Both the position numbers and the translations under genes were made by a program. The notes beneath the pieces were generated by a model. That model worked only from the letters and a program-made list of their open reading frames with translations, did not search any database and had not been told where the DNA came from. Below are positions 35,534-43,678 of a stretch of 64,000 nucleotides of DNA, piece after piece (the stretch's first letter is position 1; the number at the start of each line of letters is the position of its first letter). The stretch is from Nocardia nova SH22a. Its GTDB lineage: Bacteria; Actinomycetota; Actinomycetes; Mycobacteriales; Mycobacteriaceae. Location of the stretch: NCBI RefSeq assembly GCF_000523235.1, contig NZ_CP006850.1, positions 496,001 to 560,000 on the forward strand, read 5' to 3'.

Positions 35534-36469
35534 GTGGCCGGGGTGAGAACGGCGGTTTCACGCGCGATCGGGCTGATCGCACTGATGGCGTGCGTCGTGT
35601 TCGCGTTGCGTGGATACATTCCGGGGACAGGTGGCCCGCACGCGGTGTCACCGCCCTCGGTGGTCACGATCGCCCTCATGCCGGTGCTGTCGCTCGTATC
35701 GGTGGTCATTCTGCTCGCGGGGGTGTTCACCAGTCAGCATCGGCTGCCGCTGGCCATGCCCGACGACGACCGTGAGCGAGAGCAGCAGTTCCGGTTGAGC
35801 CGGTTCGGCATGGTGGTGCTGATCGCGGTCGCGGTGGCCGCCGTGCTGACCGCGATCGTCTGGGCGGTGTATCTGCTCGTCGGCGGGCCCGGCGAGGCGC
35901 CTTCATCGAATCCTCCCGCCACGGCCACCACACAGGCCCAGCCCACCGAGACCGAGGCGCCGCAACGCTTCTCCGGAACACCCGAATTGAGCGGTGACAC
36001 ACTGATTTTCGTGGCCGCCGGCGCCGCCCTGCTGGTCGCGGTCGCGGTCATCGGGCTCGGTGTGGTGGCCGTCGGCTCCCGCGACCGCCGCGGGAAACCT
36101 CAACTGTTGCCCGCACCGGCCCCAGCGGAGGCGCCGGTGTCACTGGCGCAGGTCGCCGAGATGGGCCTGGCTGCGATGATGGCCTCGGGCAGCAAGGACG
36201 CGCGCACCGCGATCATCGCCTGCTACGTCGCGATGGAAAGCGGTCTGGCACAGGCCAGGGAGGTCGCCCCGCTGGCCTCGGATACGCCCTCGGAGGTGCT
36301 CGCGCGCGCCTTCGACCGCGGTGTGCTGCACGATGCCTCGGCCCGCGAACTGGTGACCCTCTTCGAGGAGGCCAGGTTCAGCCCGCACTCCATTCTGGAA
36401 TGGCAGCGCATGCGCGCCGAGCAGTTGCTGCGCATCGTGCTCGCGGATCTGCAGGGGGCGCGACTGTGA
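35534..36469 (+). CDS. DUF4129-domain membrane protein
   Basis: A 311-residue membrane protein with four hydrophobic helices (about residues 10-28, 44-66, 88-112, 160-180), a Thr/Pro/Ala-rich outer loop, and a C-terminal DUF4129 domain (AIIACYVAMESGLAQA, SEVLARAFDRGVL). This family is routinely coded with MoxR and DUF58 proteins, as here. The GTG start at 35534 follows GGGAGAGG closely; a GTG at 35504 would add ten residues. It overlaps the next gene by four bases (GTGA). The inferred role is envelope assembly or stress response. Confidence 0.8.
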   Translation: MAGVRTAVSRAIGLIALMACVVFALRGYIPGTGGPHAVSPPSVVTIALMPVLSLVSVVILLAGVFTSQHRLPLAMPDDDREREQQFRLSRFGMVVLIAVAVAAVLTAIVWAVYLLVGGPGEAPSSNPPATATTQAQPTETEAPQRFSGTPELSGDTLIFVAAGAALLVAVAVIGLGVVAVGSRDRRGKPQLLPAPAPAEAPVSLAQVAEMGLAAMMASGSKDARTAIIACYVAMESGLAQAREVAPLASDTPSEVLARAFDRGVLHDASARELVTLFEEARFSPHSILEWQRMRAEQLLRIVLADLQGARL

Positions 36470-36969
36470 AGCGGATGACGATCGTGATCGGCGCGGCGCT
36501 GCTGATCGGGGCGGTCGAACTGCTCGCCCTGGGCAATCAGCGCGAACTGCTGCCGATCCTCACCGGGATCGTGGTGTTCGGCGCGTTGGCGCTGCTGCTG
36601 CGCTCGGTGATCGAACGCGCGCGCAGGCAGATGCGTGCCGATATCGAGGACCACGAGATCGAGAACGGTCCCGCCGAGATGCTGAGCCGCTGGCACGCCC
36701 GCGCGCAGATGCTGGCCTCCCGCGCCGACGGCACCCGGGCCGACTGGGACCGCTACCTGCGGCCGCTGCTGGCCAAGGAGTTCGAACTGTCGAGCGGACA
36801 TCGAATGACCAAGAACCGCAAGGCCACCGAGGTGGCCGGGCGTCTGCAGTTCGGTCCCGAACTGTGGCGCTGGGTGGACCCGGCCAATTCGTCGACGCGC
36901 GATCACACGACGCGCGCGCCGGGCCGGGCCGCACTGGACGAAATCCTGCGGCGCTTGCAGGACATGTGA
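36466..36969 (+). CDS. Membrane protein in MoxR operon
   Basis: A 167-residue protein with two adjacent N-terminal transmembrane helices (TIVIGAALLIGAVELLALG, LLPILTGIVVFGALALLL) and a charged cytoplasmic tail. The GTG start overlaps the DUF4129 gene stop. It has no recognised domain, but it is placed between DUF4129 and MoxR genes as in related actinobacteria. It probably belongs to the same membrane complex. Confidence 0.75.
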   Translation: MKRMTIVIGAALLIGAVELLALGNQRELLPILTGIVVFGALALLLRSVIERARRQMRADIEDHEIENGPAEMLSRWHARAQMLASRADGTRADWDRYLRPLLAKEFELSSGHRMTKNRKATEVAGRLQFGPELWRWVDPANSSTRDHTTRAPGRAALDEILRRLQDM

Positions 36970-36998
36970 AATGGGTTGGAACTAGTGCGAGATCGGAT

Positions 36999-37961
36999 AT
37001 GACGACACCTTTGGATGTGACCATCAAACGCACCGACGCGGTGCTACGGGAGATCGCCCGGGTCGTGGTCGGCAAACGCGATGAGCTGCAGCTGATCATG
37101 GTGGCGGTGCTGTCGGGCGGACACGTCCTGATCGAGGACCTACCGGGCCTGGGCAAAACCCTCATCGCCAGATCCTTCGCCACCGCACTGGGTCTGGACT
37201 TCACCCGCGTGCAGTTCACCCCCGATCTACTGCCCGCGGATCTGATCGGCTCGACGATCTACGACATGGCCTCGGGCCGATTCAATTTCCGTCGCGGGCC
37301 GGTGTTCGCCAATATGCTGCTCGCCGACGAGATCAACCGCACACCGCCGAAGACACAGGCGGCGCTGCTGGAGGCGATGGCCGAGGGGCAGGTCAGTATC
37401 GACGGCGAAACCTTCCCGCTCCCACAGCCTTTCATCGTGCTGGCCACCGACAACCCGATCGAGTACGAGGGCACCTATCCGCTGCCGGAGGCACAGCTGG
37501 ACCGCTTCGCGATGCAGTTGCGGCTGGGCTACCTGTCGGAGAAGGACGAGACCCAGATGATCCGGCGACGGCTCGAACGCGGTGCGGTCGAGCCGCAGGT
37601 CGGGCAGGTGGTGGACGCCCGGGGCCTGATCGAGATGCGCCAGGCGGTCGAATTCGTCACCGTGCACCCGGATGTCGTGACCTACGTGGTCTCGCTGGCG
37701 GCGGCGACCCGCGGTCATCCGCAGGTCGAGGTCGGCGCCAGTCCGCGCGCCGAACTGGATCTGGTGCAGATGGCGCGGGCGCGGGCGCTGCTGCTCGGGC
37801 GCGATTACGTGATTCCCGAAGATGTGAAGGCGCTGGCGGTTCCGGCGATGGCGCACCGGATCACGCTGCGCCCGGAGATGTGGGTGCGCCGGATTCGCGG
37901 AGAGGATGTCATCTCCGAGCTGTTACGCCGGCTGCCCGTGCCGCGGGCGACGTCGACATGA
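36999..37961 (+). CDS. MoxR-family AAA+ ATPase
   Basis: A 320-residue MoxR ATPase. Walker A is DLPGLGKTLIA (about 47-57), Walker B NMLLADEINRTPPKTQAALL, sensor FIVLATDNPIEYEGTYPLPEAQLDRF, and the C-terminal lid domain SPRAELDLVQMARARALL. It acts as a chaperone-like ATPase that works with VWA/DUF58 partners on envelope or metal-loaded proteins. The ATG is at 36999. Its stop overlaps the DUF58 gene start (ATGA), supporting a direct partnership. Confidence 0.92.
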   Translation: MTTPLDVTIKRTDAVLREIARVVVGKRDELQLIMVAVLSGGHVLIEDLPGLGKTLIARSFATALGLDFTRVQFTPDLLPADLIGSTIYDMASGRFNFRRGPVFANMLLADEINRTPPKTQAALLEAMAEGQVSIDGETFPLPQPFIVLATDNPIEYEGTYPLPEAQLDRFAMQLRLGYLSEKDETQMIRRRLERGAVEPQVGQVVDARGLIEMRQAVEFVTVHPDVVTYVVSLAAATRGHPQVEVGASPRAELDLVQMARARALLLGRDYVIPEDVKALAVPAMAHRITLRPEMWVRRIRGEDVISELLRRLPVPRATST

Positions 37962-39232
37962 GACATCGCGACACCCGATCGGCCGCCGAGGTCGCGCTGC
38001 GCTGGCGGCCCGCACCACTGGTCTACATGCTCGCGGTGGCGGCCGCGGTCGCCCTGGCCCTGGCGGTCACGATGGGACGCTGGCAGCTCGCGGTCTTCGC
38101 GGCGCCCATGCTGGGCGTGCTGGCCACGGCGCCGATCCAGTTGTCGCGCACCAGGGTTCAGGTCGACGGCGGGGGCATTCTGCGCTGTTTCGAATCCGAA
38201 GAGGTCGAACTCGAGGTCGCGGCCTTCGTCGAGGACGGGCACGCGCTGCTGCGCTGCCGCCCGGAGGAGGTGAGCGGACTCGACGTGCGGGTGGAGGAGG
38301 CCTCCGACTCCGGTCCGGCGCCCGCGGGGTTGCGGCTGAGCCTGTCGACCGAGCGGTGGGGCCGGTATCCGGTCACCGTCCGGCTCACCGCCCTGAGTCC
38401 GGCCGGACTTTCCCAGGCCTCGGCGAGCGTCCCGGCCGGTGAGGTGTACGTGTACCCGGTCGCCGACCCCCAGCGAATGCGCTTGCCGCGCACCGAATTC
38501 CCGGAACGCATCGGCACCCACCTGACCCGCAGGCACGGGCCGGGCGTGGAATACGCCGATATCCGCGCCTACGCGCCGGGTGACGAACTGCGCATCGTGA
38601 ACTGGCCGGTGAGCGCGCGGCGCGGGCGTCTCTACGTCACCGAGCGGTTCACCAACCGCGCCGCGGATGTCGTTGTGCTGGTGGACACTTCGCTGCAGGC
38701 GCCCGGCCCGGCCACCGACGCGATGGAACTGATGGTCCGCGGGGCCGCGCAGGTCGCGCAGACCGCACTGCAGGCCGGTGACCGTACCGCGGTGGTCTGC
38801 CTGGGCCGTGCGCCGCGCTGGCTGCGGCCCGATATCGGCCGCCGCCAGTTCTATCGCATCATCGACACCGTGCTCGGGGTCGGCGACGAGCACATCCCCA
38901 ATGTGGGCACCCTCGCACCGCACACCGCGGTGCCGCTCGGCGCGATCGTGGTGGCGTTCTCCACGCTGCTGGACACCGAATTCGCCTTGGCCCTCATCGA
39001 TCTGCGCAAGCGCGGCCACGCCGTGGTGGTGGTCGACGTGCTGCGCGGCACGCCGTTCGCCGACGGTCTCGATCCCACCCTCGCCCGCATGTGGCAGCTG
39101 GAGCGGACCGCCATGTACCGCGATATGGGCACCGTGGGCGTGGACATCATCTCCTGGCCGGAGGGCGCCCGTCTCGATCAGGCGATGCAACTGGTCCCCG
39201 ACCATCGGCGATTGGTCCGGGTGCGGCGATGA
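37958..39232 (+). CDS. DUF58 (VWA-like) protein
   Basis: A 424-residue protein with two N-terminal membrane helices (PLVYMLAVAAAVALALAVTM and AVFAAPMLGVLATAPI) and a C-terminal DUF58 region beginning at GPGVEYADIRAYAPGDELRIVNWPVSA, then a VWA-like core with VVVLVDTSL. It is the usual partner of MoxR ATPases. It overlaps both neighbours by four bases, so the five-gene set is translated as a unit. Confidence 0.88.
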   Translation: MRHRDTRSAAEVALRWRPAPLVYMLAVAAAVALALAVTMGRWQLAVFAAPMLGVLATAPIQLSRTRVQVDGGGILRCFESEEVELEVAAFVEDGHALLRCRPEEVSGLDVRVEEASDSGPAPAGLRLSLSTERWGRYPVTVRLTALSPAGLSQASASVPAGEVYVYPVADPQRMRLPRTEFPERIGTHLTRRHGPGVEYADIRAYAPGDELRIVNWPVSARRGRLYVTERFTNRAADVVVLVDTSLQAPGPATDAMELMVRGAAQVAQTALQAGDRTAVVCLGRAPRWLRPDIGRRQFYRIIDTVLGVGDEHIPNVGTLAPHTAVPLGAIVVAFSTLLDTEFALALIDLRKRGHAVVVVDVLRGTPFADGLDPTLARMWQLERTAMYRDMGTVGVDIISWPEGARLDQAMQLVPDHRRLVRVRR

Positions 39233-39687
39233 CGAGATTCCTCGGTGTGCTGTCCGGCCTGCTGCTGACCGCGGCCGTCGCCTTGGTGCTGCCGTGGGCC
39301 GGAATCCCGGTCTTCGTCGCGGTGGTCGCGGGCTGGCGGCTGCGAACCGTCGCGGTGGGCGCGGTCCTGATCGCCCTGGGCGCGCTGGCATGGGCCGACA
39401 CCGGCGCCCTGGCCGCCGCCGGTGTCGGCGTGGTGGCGACCACCTACCTCCTCAACACCGCGACCCTGCACGCCCCCGAGGGTGTGGTTCCCACCACACT
39501 GCCCTCGGCGATCGGAGCGCTGGGATTCACCGGCACGGCCGTCCTGGCGACCCTGATCCCCGGCCGCCTGGCCTGGTTGCCCCTCCTCGCCCCCGTCCTC
39601 GTAATCCTGCTGTATGCCCTGATAGCGCAGGGTTTGGTGGTCCAACGGCGAGTGCGCGAACCCGAGGAGACCCCGCAGCCGACCTGA
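39229..39687 (+). CDS. Hydrophobic membrane protein, end of MoxR operon
   Basis: A 152-residue protein with about five closely spaced hydrophobic helices and a short charged C-terminal tail (QRRVREPEETPQPT). The ATG overlaps the DUF58 stop by four bases. No family was recognised. Its constant position suggests a membrane component of the MoxR/DUF58 system. Confidence 0.75.
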   Translation: MTRFLGVLSGLLLTAAVALVLPWAGIPVFVAVVAGWRLRTVAVGAVLIALGALAWADTGALAAAGVGVVATTYLLNTATLHAPEGVVPTTLPSAIGALGFTGTAVLATLIPGRLAWLPLLAPVLVILLYALIAQGLVVQRRVREPEETPQPT

Positions 39688-39747
39688 TCGCCCCCGCGCC
39701 GAATCCGGGCCCGCCGGGCGCTCCGATTGTGTGATGTTGCACTACTA

Positions 39748-39759
39748 CACGATGTCGTG
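39748..39759. promoter_or_regulatory. Short inverted repeat before the small membrane peptide
   Basis: CACGA-TG-TCGTG lies 31 bases before a 25-codon frame, beside TTGTAGTCT, which could serve as a -10 region. It is a candidate operator, supported only by symmetry and location. Confidence 0.3.
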
Positions 39760-39789
39760 GTTTTCTACTACCTCTTGTAGTCTGACGGC

Positions 39790-39867
39790 ATGTGGATTAT
39801 CCCGATCATCGCCGTCATCTGCTCCATCGCGATCGCGGGCCTGTTCGCGACCGGTTTCCCGGACTGA
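39790..39867 (+). CDS. Putative 25-aa membrane peptide
   Basis: An ATG at 39790 opens a 25-codon frame that starts MWIIPIIAVICSIAIAGLF and ends TGFPD. It would form a single hydrophobic helix with a short acidic end. Codon third positions are mostly G/C after the first codons. No ribosome site is visible, but a TTGTAGTCT element upstream is spaced for a leaderless transcript. It resembles small single-span stress or regulatory peptides in layout only; existence is unproven. Confidence 0.35.
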   Translation: MWIIPIIAVICSIAIAGLFATGFPD

Positions 39868-40417
39868 GCCGACGCCGATCGCGGATCCCCCTTTCGTTCA
39901 CGCCGGACCGGCCCGCGCCGGTCATCTGATGCCCGAACAAATCGTGCAAAGTGCGCAGAATTATCGGGAATTCCCGAAATTCTGCCGAGGTTTGCGCGAT
40001 TTTGTTCACCCTTGACAGCACCACCGGCGCCCATCCGAGCCCTCTTGCCGCAATGGCGCGCACACGAGAGCACTCAAAATCCGAACCGCCCGACCGGAAT
40101 CCTCGCGCTCACATGGTCGTCGCAAACACTCTCGATCGAGAGAGGTTGCGGCGGTTCGCTGTTCGAGGGTGACCAGCCCGGCCGGGCATCCCTGCGTCCC
40201 GCGCAGCCGAAACGGTTCTCTCACCGGCGAATTCAGCATCCGGCCCGGCCATGAGCACCTCTTTCGCCTGGCACTCCCACGCGCGCCGGGCTCGCGATAT
40301 GTCATCGCCACCCCGAGAATTTCCGACGCGGCAATGCCCGGACACGGAATCGCGATGAGTTCTGCCGCCGCCGATCGTCGTATACGTAACCGACGAATTC
40401 GGGACAAGGAGTTGCCA
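39868..40417. other. 550-base intergenic region with large palindrome
   Basis: No convincing gene or RNA was recognised here. The region holds a 73-base imperfect palindrome at 39935-40007 and a perfect 14-base palindrome CTCTCGATCGAGAG at 40129-40142. It ends with the AAGGAG ribosome site of the next gene at 40406-40411. The base composition is less GC-rich around the palindrome than in the flanking genes. Confidence 0.6.
39935..40007. repeat. 73-base imperfect inverted repeat
   Basis: It is centred at 39970/39971 on the perfect 12-mer CGGGAATTCCCG. Flanking arms GCAGAATT/AATTCTGC and the outer arms GAACAAATCGTGCAAA versus TTTGCGCGATTTTGTTC extend it with one mismatch, one inserted base and a small asymmetric bulge. 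It could fold as a long hairpin in RNA or act as a multi-protein DNA site. Confidence 0.85.
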
Positions 40418-40705
40418 ATGGTGATCGTCGCGGGCCACCTCGTGGTGGACCCACAACAACGCGAGTCCTACCTCGCCGACTGTGCAGACGTTGTCGAACA
40501 GGCGCGTAACGCACCCGGCTGCGAGGAGTTCTCCATATCCGCGGATTTGATCGACACCGACCGCATCGTCATCTTCGAGCGATGGGAATCCCGCGCGGCT
40601 GTCGAGGCGTTCCGCGGCAGCGGCCCCTCCGACGCCCAAAACGCCGCGATCCGCGCAGCATCGGTCGCCGAGTACGACGTGGCGGACACCCGACCACTGA
40701 CCTGA
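40418..40705 (+). CDS. Antibiotic biosynthesis monooxygenase (ABM) domain protein
   Basis: A 95-residue ferredoxin-like-fold protein of the ABM family: VIVAGHLVVDPQQRESYLAD, an EEFSISADLID strand and the aromatic RIVIFERWESRAAVEAF segment. Members are small dimers that act as cofactor-free oxygenases or haem oxygenases. The ATG at 40418 has AAGGAG six bases upstream. It is distinct from mhuD, lacking the Asn/Trp/His haem set at the MhuD spacing. It is followed by a bidirectional terminator and is not part of the steroid operons. Confidence 0.85.
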   Translation: MVIVAGHLVVDPQQRESYLADCADVVEQARNAPGCEEFSISADLIDTDRIVIFERWESRAAVEAFRGSGPSDAQNAAIRAASVAEYDVADTRPLT

Positions 40706-40776
40706 ACACACTCGGCAGTCGGCTGATCGAGTGCCGCAGGTCGGGCATGGTGAGGTCGCAAACTGCCGGATGCCGA

Positions 40777-40814
40777 AACCGTCCGACCGGAATTCGGTCG
40801 GACGGTTCGTTTTT
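40777..40814. terminator. Bidirectional terminator between ABM gene and chsH3
   Basis: Perfect 13-bp arms AACCGTCCGACCG and CGGTCGGACGGTT around GAATT, followed by CGTTTTT on the plus strand. It lies between two converging genes. Confidence 0.85.
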
Positions 40815-40825
40815 CGGTACCGAAC

Positions 40826-41689
40826 TCAGTCGGCGATGGTCAACCGCACATCGCTCAGCACGGCCGCGTCCTCGCGCTCGACCACGGTGGCTCCGATGAT
40901 CAGTTCATTGCCTTCGCGCCAGATGCGCGAGCGGATGGTTTCGCCCGGGTACAGCACACCGGCGAAGCGGGCGCGGAATCCGGCGACTCGGCTGGCGTCG
41001 GAGTTCAGGACCGTGTCGGTGGCGGTTTTGCAGACCAGGCCGTAGGTGCACAGGCCGTGCAGGATGGGGTTCGGGAAGCCTGCGGCGTGGGCGAAGGCCG
41101 GGTCGGAGTGCAGGGGGTTGCGGTCGCCGCACATGCGGTACAGGAGGGCCTGTTGGGGAAGGGTGGGGGTCAGGACCTCGAAATCTGGTGTGCGGGCGGG
41201 TAGTTCGACCTTGTTGCTGGGGCCGCGTTCGCCGCCGAAGCCGCCCTCGCCCTTGGCGAAGATGGAGGAGCGGTCGGTCCACAGGGCCTGGCCGTCGGAG
41301 TCGGTGATGGTCAACTCGCGGGTGAGGACCGCCGCAGAACCCTTGTCCCACAGTTCGGTCACGCGGCCGGTCGCGGTGGCCTTGCCTTCGGCGGGGATGG
41401 GCCGGTGCACGATGATCTCCTGGCTGCCGTGCACGACCTTCGCCAGTTCGATCTCCACGCCGGGATAGCTCACCTTGGGTGGTTCGGTGATCCGCATGGT
41501 CGGGGCCACGGTCGCGAAGGTGGGCAGGACCTGCGGCTGTGTGTCGTCGAGGTAGCGCAGCTCACCGGCGTCGGTCCAGCGTTCACCGGCGCCCAGGCCC
41601 AGGTGGTACAGCTGGACGTCCGAGGGGGTCCAGGAGAAGTCCTGGCTCGGAAGTTCCGCTCCCAGAGCGGTTTTCAAGTCGATCGGCAT
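40826..41689 (-). CDS. chsH3: Steroid enoyl-CoA hydratase ChsH3 / Hsd4B (MaoC family)
   Basis: A 287-residue double hot-dog MaoC protein. The hydratase-2 motif is D189-RNPL-H194, followed by AFAHAAGFPNPILHGLCTYG. Position next to kstD matches Rv3538 (hsd4B, also called chsH3), an (R)-specific hydratase in beta-oxidation of the cholesterol side chain. The N-terminal hot-dog half binds the bulky steroid and the C-terminal half carries the catalytic residues. It is downstream of kstD on the same strand, with a hairpin in between. Confidence 0.9.
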   Translation of the reverse strand: MPIDLKTALGAELPSQDFSWTPSDVQLYHLGLGAGERWTDAGELRYLDDTQPQVLPTFATVAPTMRITEPPKVSYPGVEIELAKVVHGSQEIIVHRPIPAEGKATATGRVTELWDKGSAAVLTRELTITDSDGQALWTDRSSIFAKGEGGFGGERGPSNKVELPARTPDFEVLTPTLPQQALLYRMCGDRNPLHSDPAFAHAAGFPNPILHGLCTYGLVCKTATDTVLNSDASRVAGFRARFAGVLYPGETIRSRIWREGNELIIGATVVEREDAAVLSDVRLTIAD

Positions 41690-41726
41690 TGGTTCTCCTA
41701 CTCTGGTGCGGTGTCGTGTGCGAGTC

Positions 41727-41770
41727 GGGGCCGGGCGGCGCGGGCATCGGATTCCGCGCCGCCCGGCCCC
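41727..41770. terminator. 17-bp perfect hairpin between kstD and chsH3
   Basis: Arms GGGGCCGGGCGGCGCGG and CCGCGCCGCCCGGCCCC with a 10-base loop, 68 bases past the kstD stop. It has no T-run. It could attenuate transcription from kstD into chsH3 or stabilise the kstD mRNA end. Confidence 0.6.
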
Positions 41771-41837
41771 TGTCCGTCCATGGTGGACGGGCGTGATCCG
41801 GGGACACCGGACCAGGTCTCACTCACCGGAAATGTTC

Positions 41838-43526
41838 CTACTCGCTCGCCGACTGCTTCGCCTTCGCGACGATGTCCATCACCGCGAGGTAGCCGAAGGT
41901 CAGCGCGGGGCCGATGGTCGCGCCGGGACCGGCGTAGGTGTGGCCCATGACCGGGATCGAGGAGTTGCCCGACGCGTACAGGCCGTCGATCACGCTGCCG
42001 TCCTCGCGCAGCACCCGCGCGGCGGTGTCGGTGACGAGACCACCCTTGGTGCCGAGGTCGCCGGGCACGATCTTGGCCGCGTAGAACGGTCCCTGCTCCA
42101 ACGCGGCGAGGCACGGGTTGGGCTTGACCGTCGGGTCGCCGTAGTAGCGGTCGTAGTGGCTCTTGCCGCGGCCGAAGTCCTCGTCCACGCCCTTCTCGGC
42201 GAAGGCGTTGAAGCGGGTGATCGTGTTGGACAGGTTCTCGGCCGGTACGCCCAGCTTCTCGGCGAGTTCGGCGATCGAACCGGCCTTGACGATGTTGTCG
42301 TTTTCCATCCAGCGGGACGGAAAGCGCTGACCGGGCTGCAAACCTGCGTAGATGTAACGGTTGCGGTAACGCTGGTCGAACACCAGCCAGGCGGGGATGT
42401 TCTCGCCCGGACCGTCGCCCTGACCCCATTTGCCGCCGTACATGGTGTGCACGGCCTCGACGTAAGGAGCGGACTCATTCCCGAATCGCTTCCCGTCGGC
42501 GTTGACCATGATCGCGCCGGGCAGATTGCGCTCGGCCAGGGCGAACCACGGCTTGCCCTCACCCTTGAAGATGGTCGGCCCCCACCAGGAGTCCTCCATG
42601 AAGCCGATATCGGCGCCGACCTCCATGCCCGCGAGGATGCCGTCACCGGTATTGGCCGCCGCACCCGTGGTCCAGTCGGTGGTGATGGGCTCGCGCTGAT
42701 ACTTGGTGCGCATCTCGGCATTGTGCTCGAAACCGCCGGTGCCCAGCACGACGCCGTAGCGGGCCTTGAACACGGTCGGCTCACCGTCGACGGTGGCCTC
42801 CACGCCCACGACCCGGCCGTCCTCGGTGATCAGCTTGGTCAGGGGAGTGTCGAGCAGGACCGGGACGTTCGCGTCCATCAGGCCCTTGCGCATGGCCGCG
42901 ATGATGGCCTGGCCCATGCCCACGATCTGCTTGCCGGTGAACTTGGCCAGGTAGGTGCGGGCGCCGACCCGCATGGCCCGCATCATGCCCTTCGGATGCC
43001 GCTTGATCAGGTTCAGGCGCACGAAGTCGGTCTGCATGACGACGACATTGAGCGGGGCCTTGGCGTACGGCGGTTCGAGCTTGGCGGCCTCGGCCCCGAG
43101 CACCTTCAGATTGAACGGCTTGGGCTCACAGGACCGGCCCGAGCCCAGGCCGCCGGGCGCCTCGGGGTGGTAGTCGGAGTAGCCCGGCACCCAGGTCATC
43201 TTCAGCGGGGAGTGATCGAGGACGAAATCGAAGGCCTCGGCGCCCCGGTCGATGTAGGTGTCGATCTTCTCCTTCGGCACCACGTCGCCGATGATGCTGT
43301 GCAGGTAGCGGCGGGCCTCCTCCCGATCATCGGGCCGCCCGGACGCCTTGAGCGCCTTGTTGCCCGGGATCCACACCCCGCCACCGCTACGCGCGGTCGA
43401 ACCGCCGTAGTGCGCGGCCTTCTCGATGAGCACCGCACGCAGGCCGTGGTGCGCGGCGGCGAGGGCGGCGGTCATTCCGGCGGCGCCGCTGCCGACCACC
43501 ACCACGTCGTATTCCCGATCAGTCAT
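41838..43526 (-). CDS. kstD: 3-Ketosteroid delta-1-dehydrogenase
   Basis: A 562-residue flavoprotein. The FAD-binding GSGAAG is at residues 12-17 (VVVVGSGAAGMTAAL), then EKAAHYGGSTARSGGGVWIP, and the C-terminal FAD segment GLYASGNSSIPVMGHTYAGPGATIGPALTFGYLA. It introduces the C1-C2 double bond in ring A of 3-ketosteroids, which together with 9-alpha-hydroxylation opens ring B. The ATG at 43526 gives the conserved MTDREYDVVV start. No ribosome site is present because the KstR operator lies two bases upstream; leaderless translation is inferred. hsaE-hsaG-hsaF diverge from it. Confidence 0.94.
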   Translation of the reverse strand: MTDREYDVVVVGSGAAGMTAALAAAHHGLRAVLIEKAAHYGGSTARSGGGVWIPGNKALKASGRPDDREEARRYLHSIIGDVVPKEKIDTYIDRGAEAFDFVLDHSPLKMTWVPGYSDYHPEAPGGLGSGRSCEPKPFNLKVLGAEAAKLEPPYAKAPLNVVVMQTDFVRLNLIKRHPKGMMRAMRVGARTYLAKFTGKQIVGMGQAIIAAMRKGLMDANVPVLLDTPLTKLITEDGRVVGVEATVDGEPTVFKARYGVVLGTGGFEHNAEMRTKYQREPITTDWTTGAAANTGDGILAGMEVGADIGFMEDSWWGPTIFKGEGKPWFALAERNLPGAIMVNADGKRFGNESAPYVEAVHTMYGGKWGQGDGPGENIPAWLVFDQRYRNRYIYAGLQPGQRFPSRWMENDNIVKAGSIAELAEKLGVPAENLSNTITRFNAFAEKGVDEDFGRGKSHYDRYYGDPTVKPNPCLAALEQGPFYAAKIVPGDLGTKGGLVTDTAARVLREDGSVIDGLYASGNSSIPVMGHTYAGPGATIGPALTFGYLAVMDIVAKAKQSASE

Positions 43527-43527
43527 G

Positions 43528-43541
43528 TAGAACACGTTATA
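43528..43541. promoter_or_regulatory. KstR operator, kstD/hsaE divergent promoter
   Basis: TAGAACACGTTATA matches all fixed positions of TNNAACNNGTTNNA. On the minus strand the TATAAC at 43541-43536 is spaced as the -10 element of kstD, so KstR would cover the promoter itself. Toward hsaE, a TATATT at 43562-43567 is a candidate -10 whose -35 region overlaps the box. Confidence 0.88.
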
Positions 43542-43678
43542 GAATCGGGGAGGGTTCGGTCTATATTGGTCTGGCAGATGGGACTGCTGACACGAGAAAA
43601 TGCAGGGCAACTCGTTTCAGTTTGCGTCCCGGTAACCGGGAGTTCCCACCACCGGGCCCCCAATGGAAGGAAACAAGC

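Noticed and set aside
43578..43678. Leader peptide in the hsaE 5' region starting MGLLTREN
   Set aside because: The ATG lacks a ribosome site and the frame continues out of phase through hsaE. The GGAAGG-GTG start of hsaE explains the region better.
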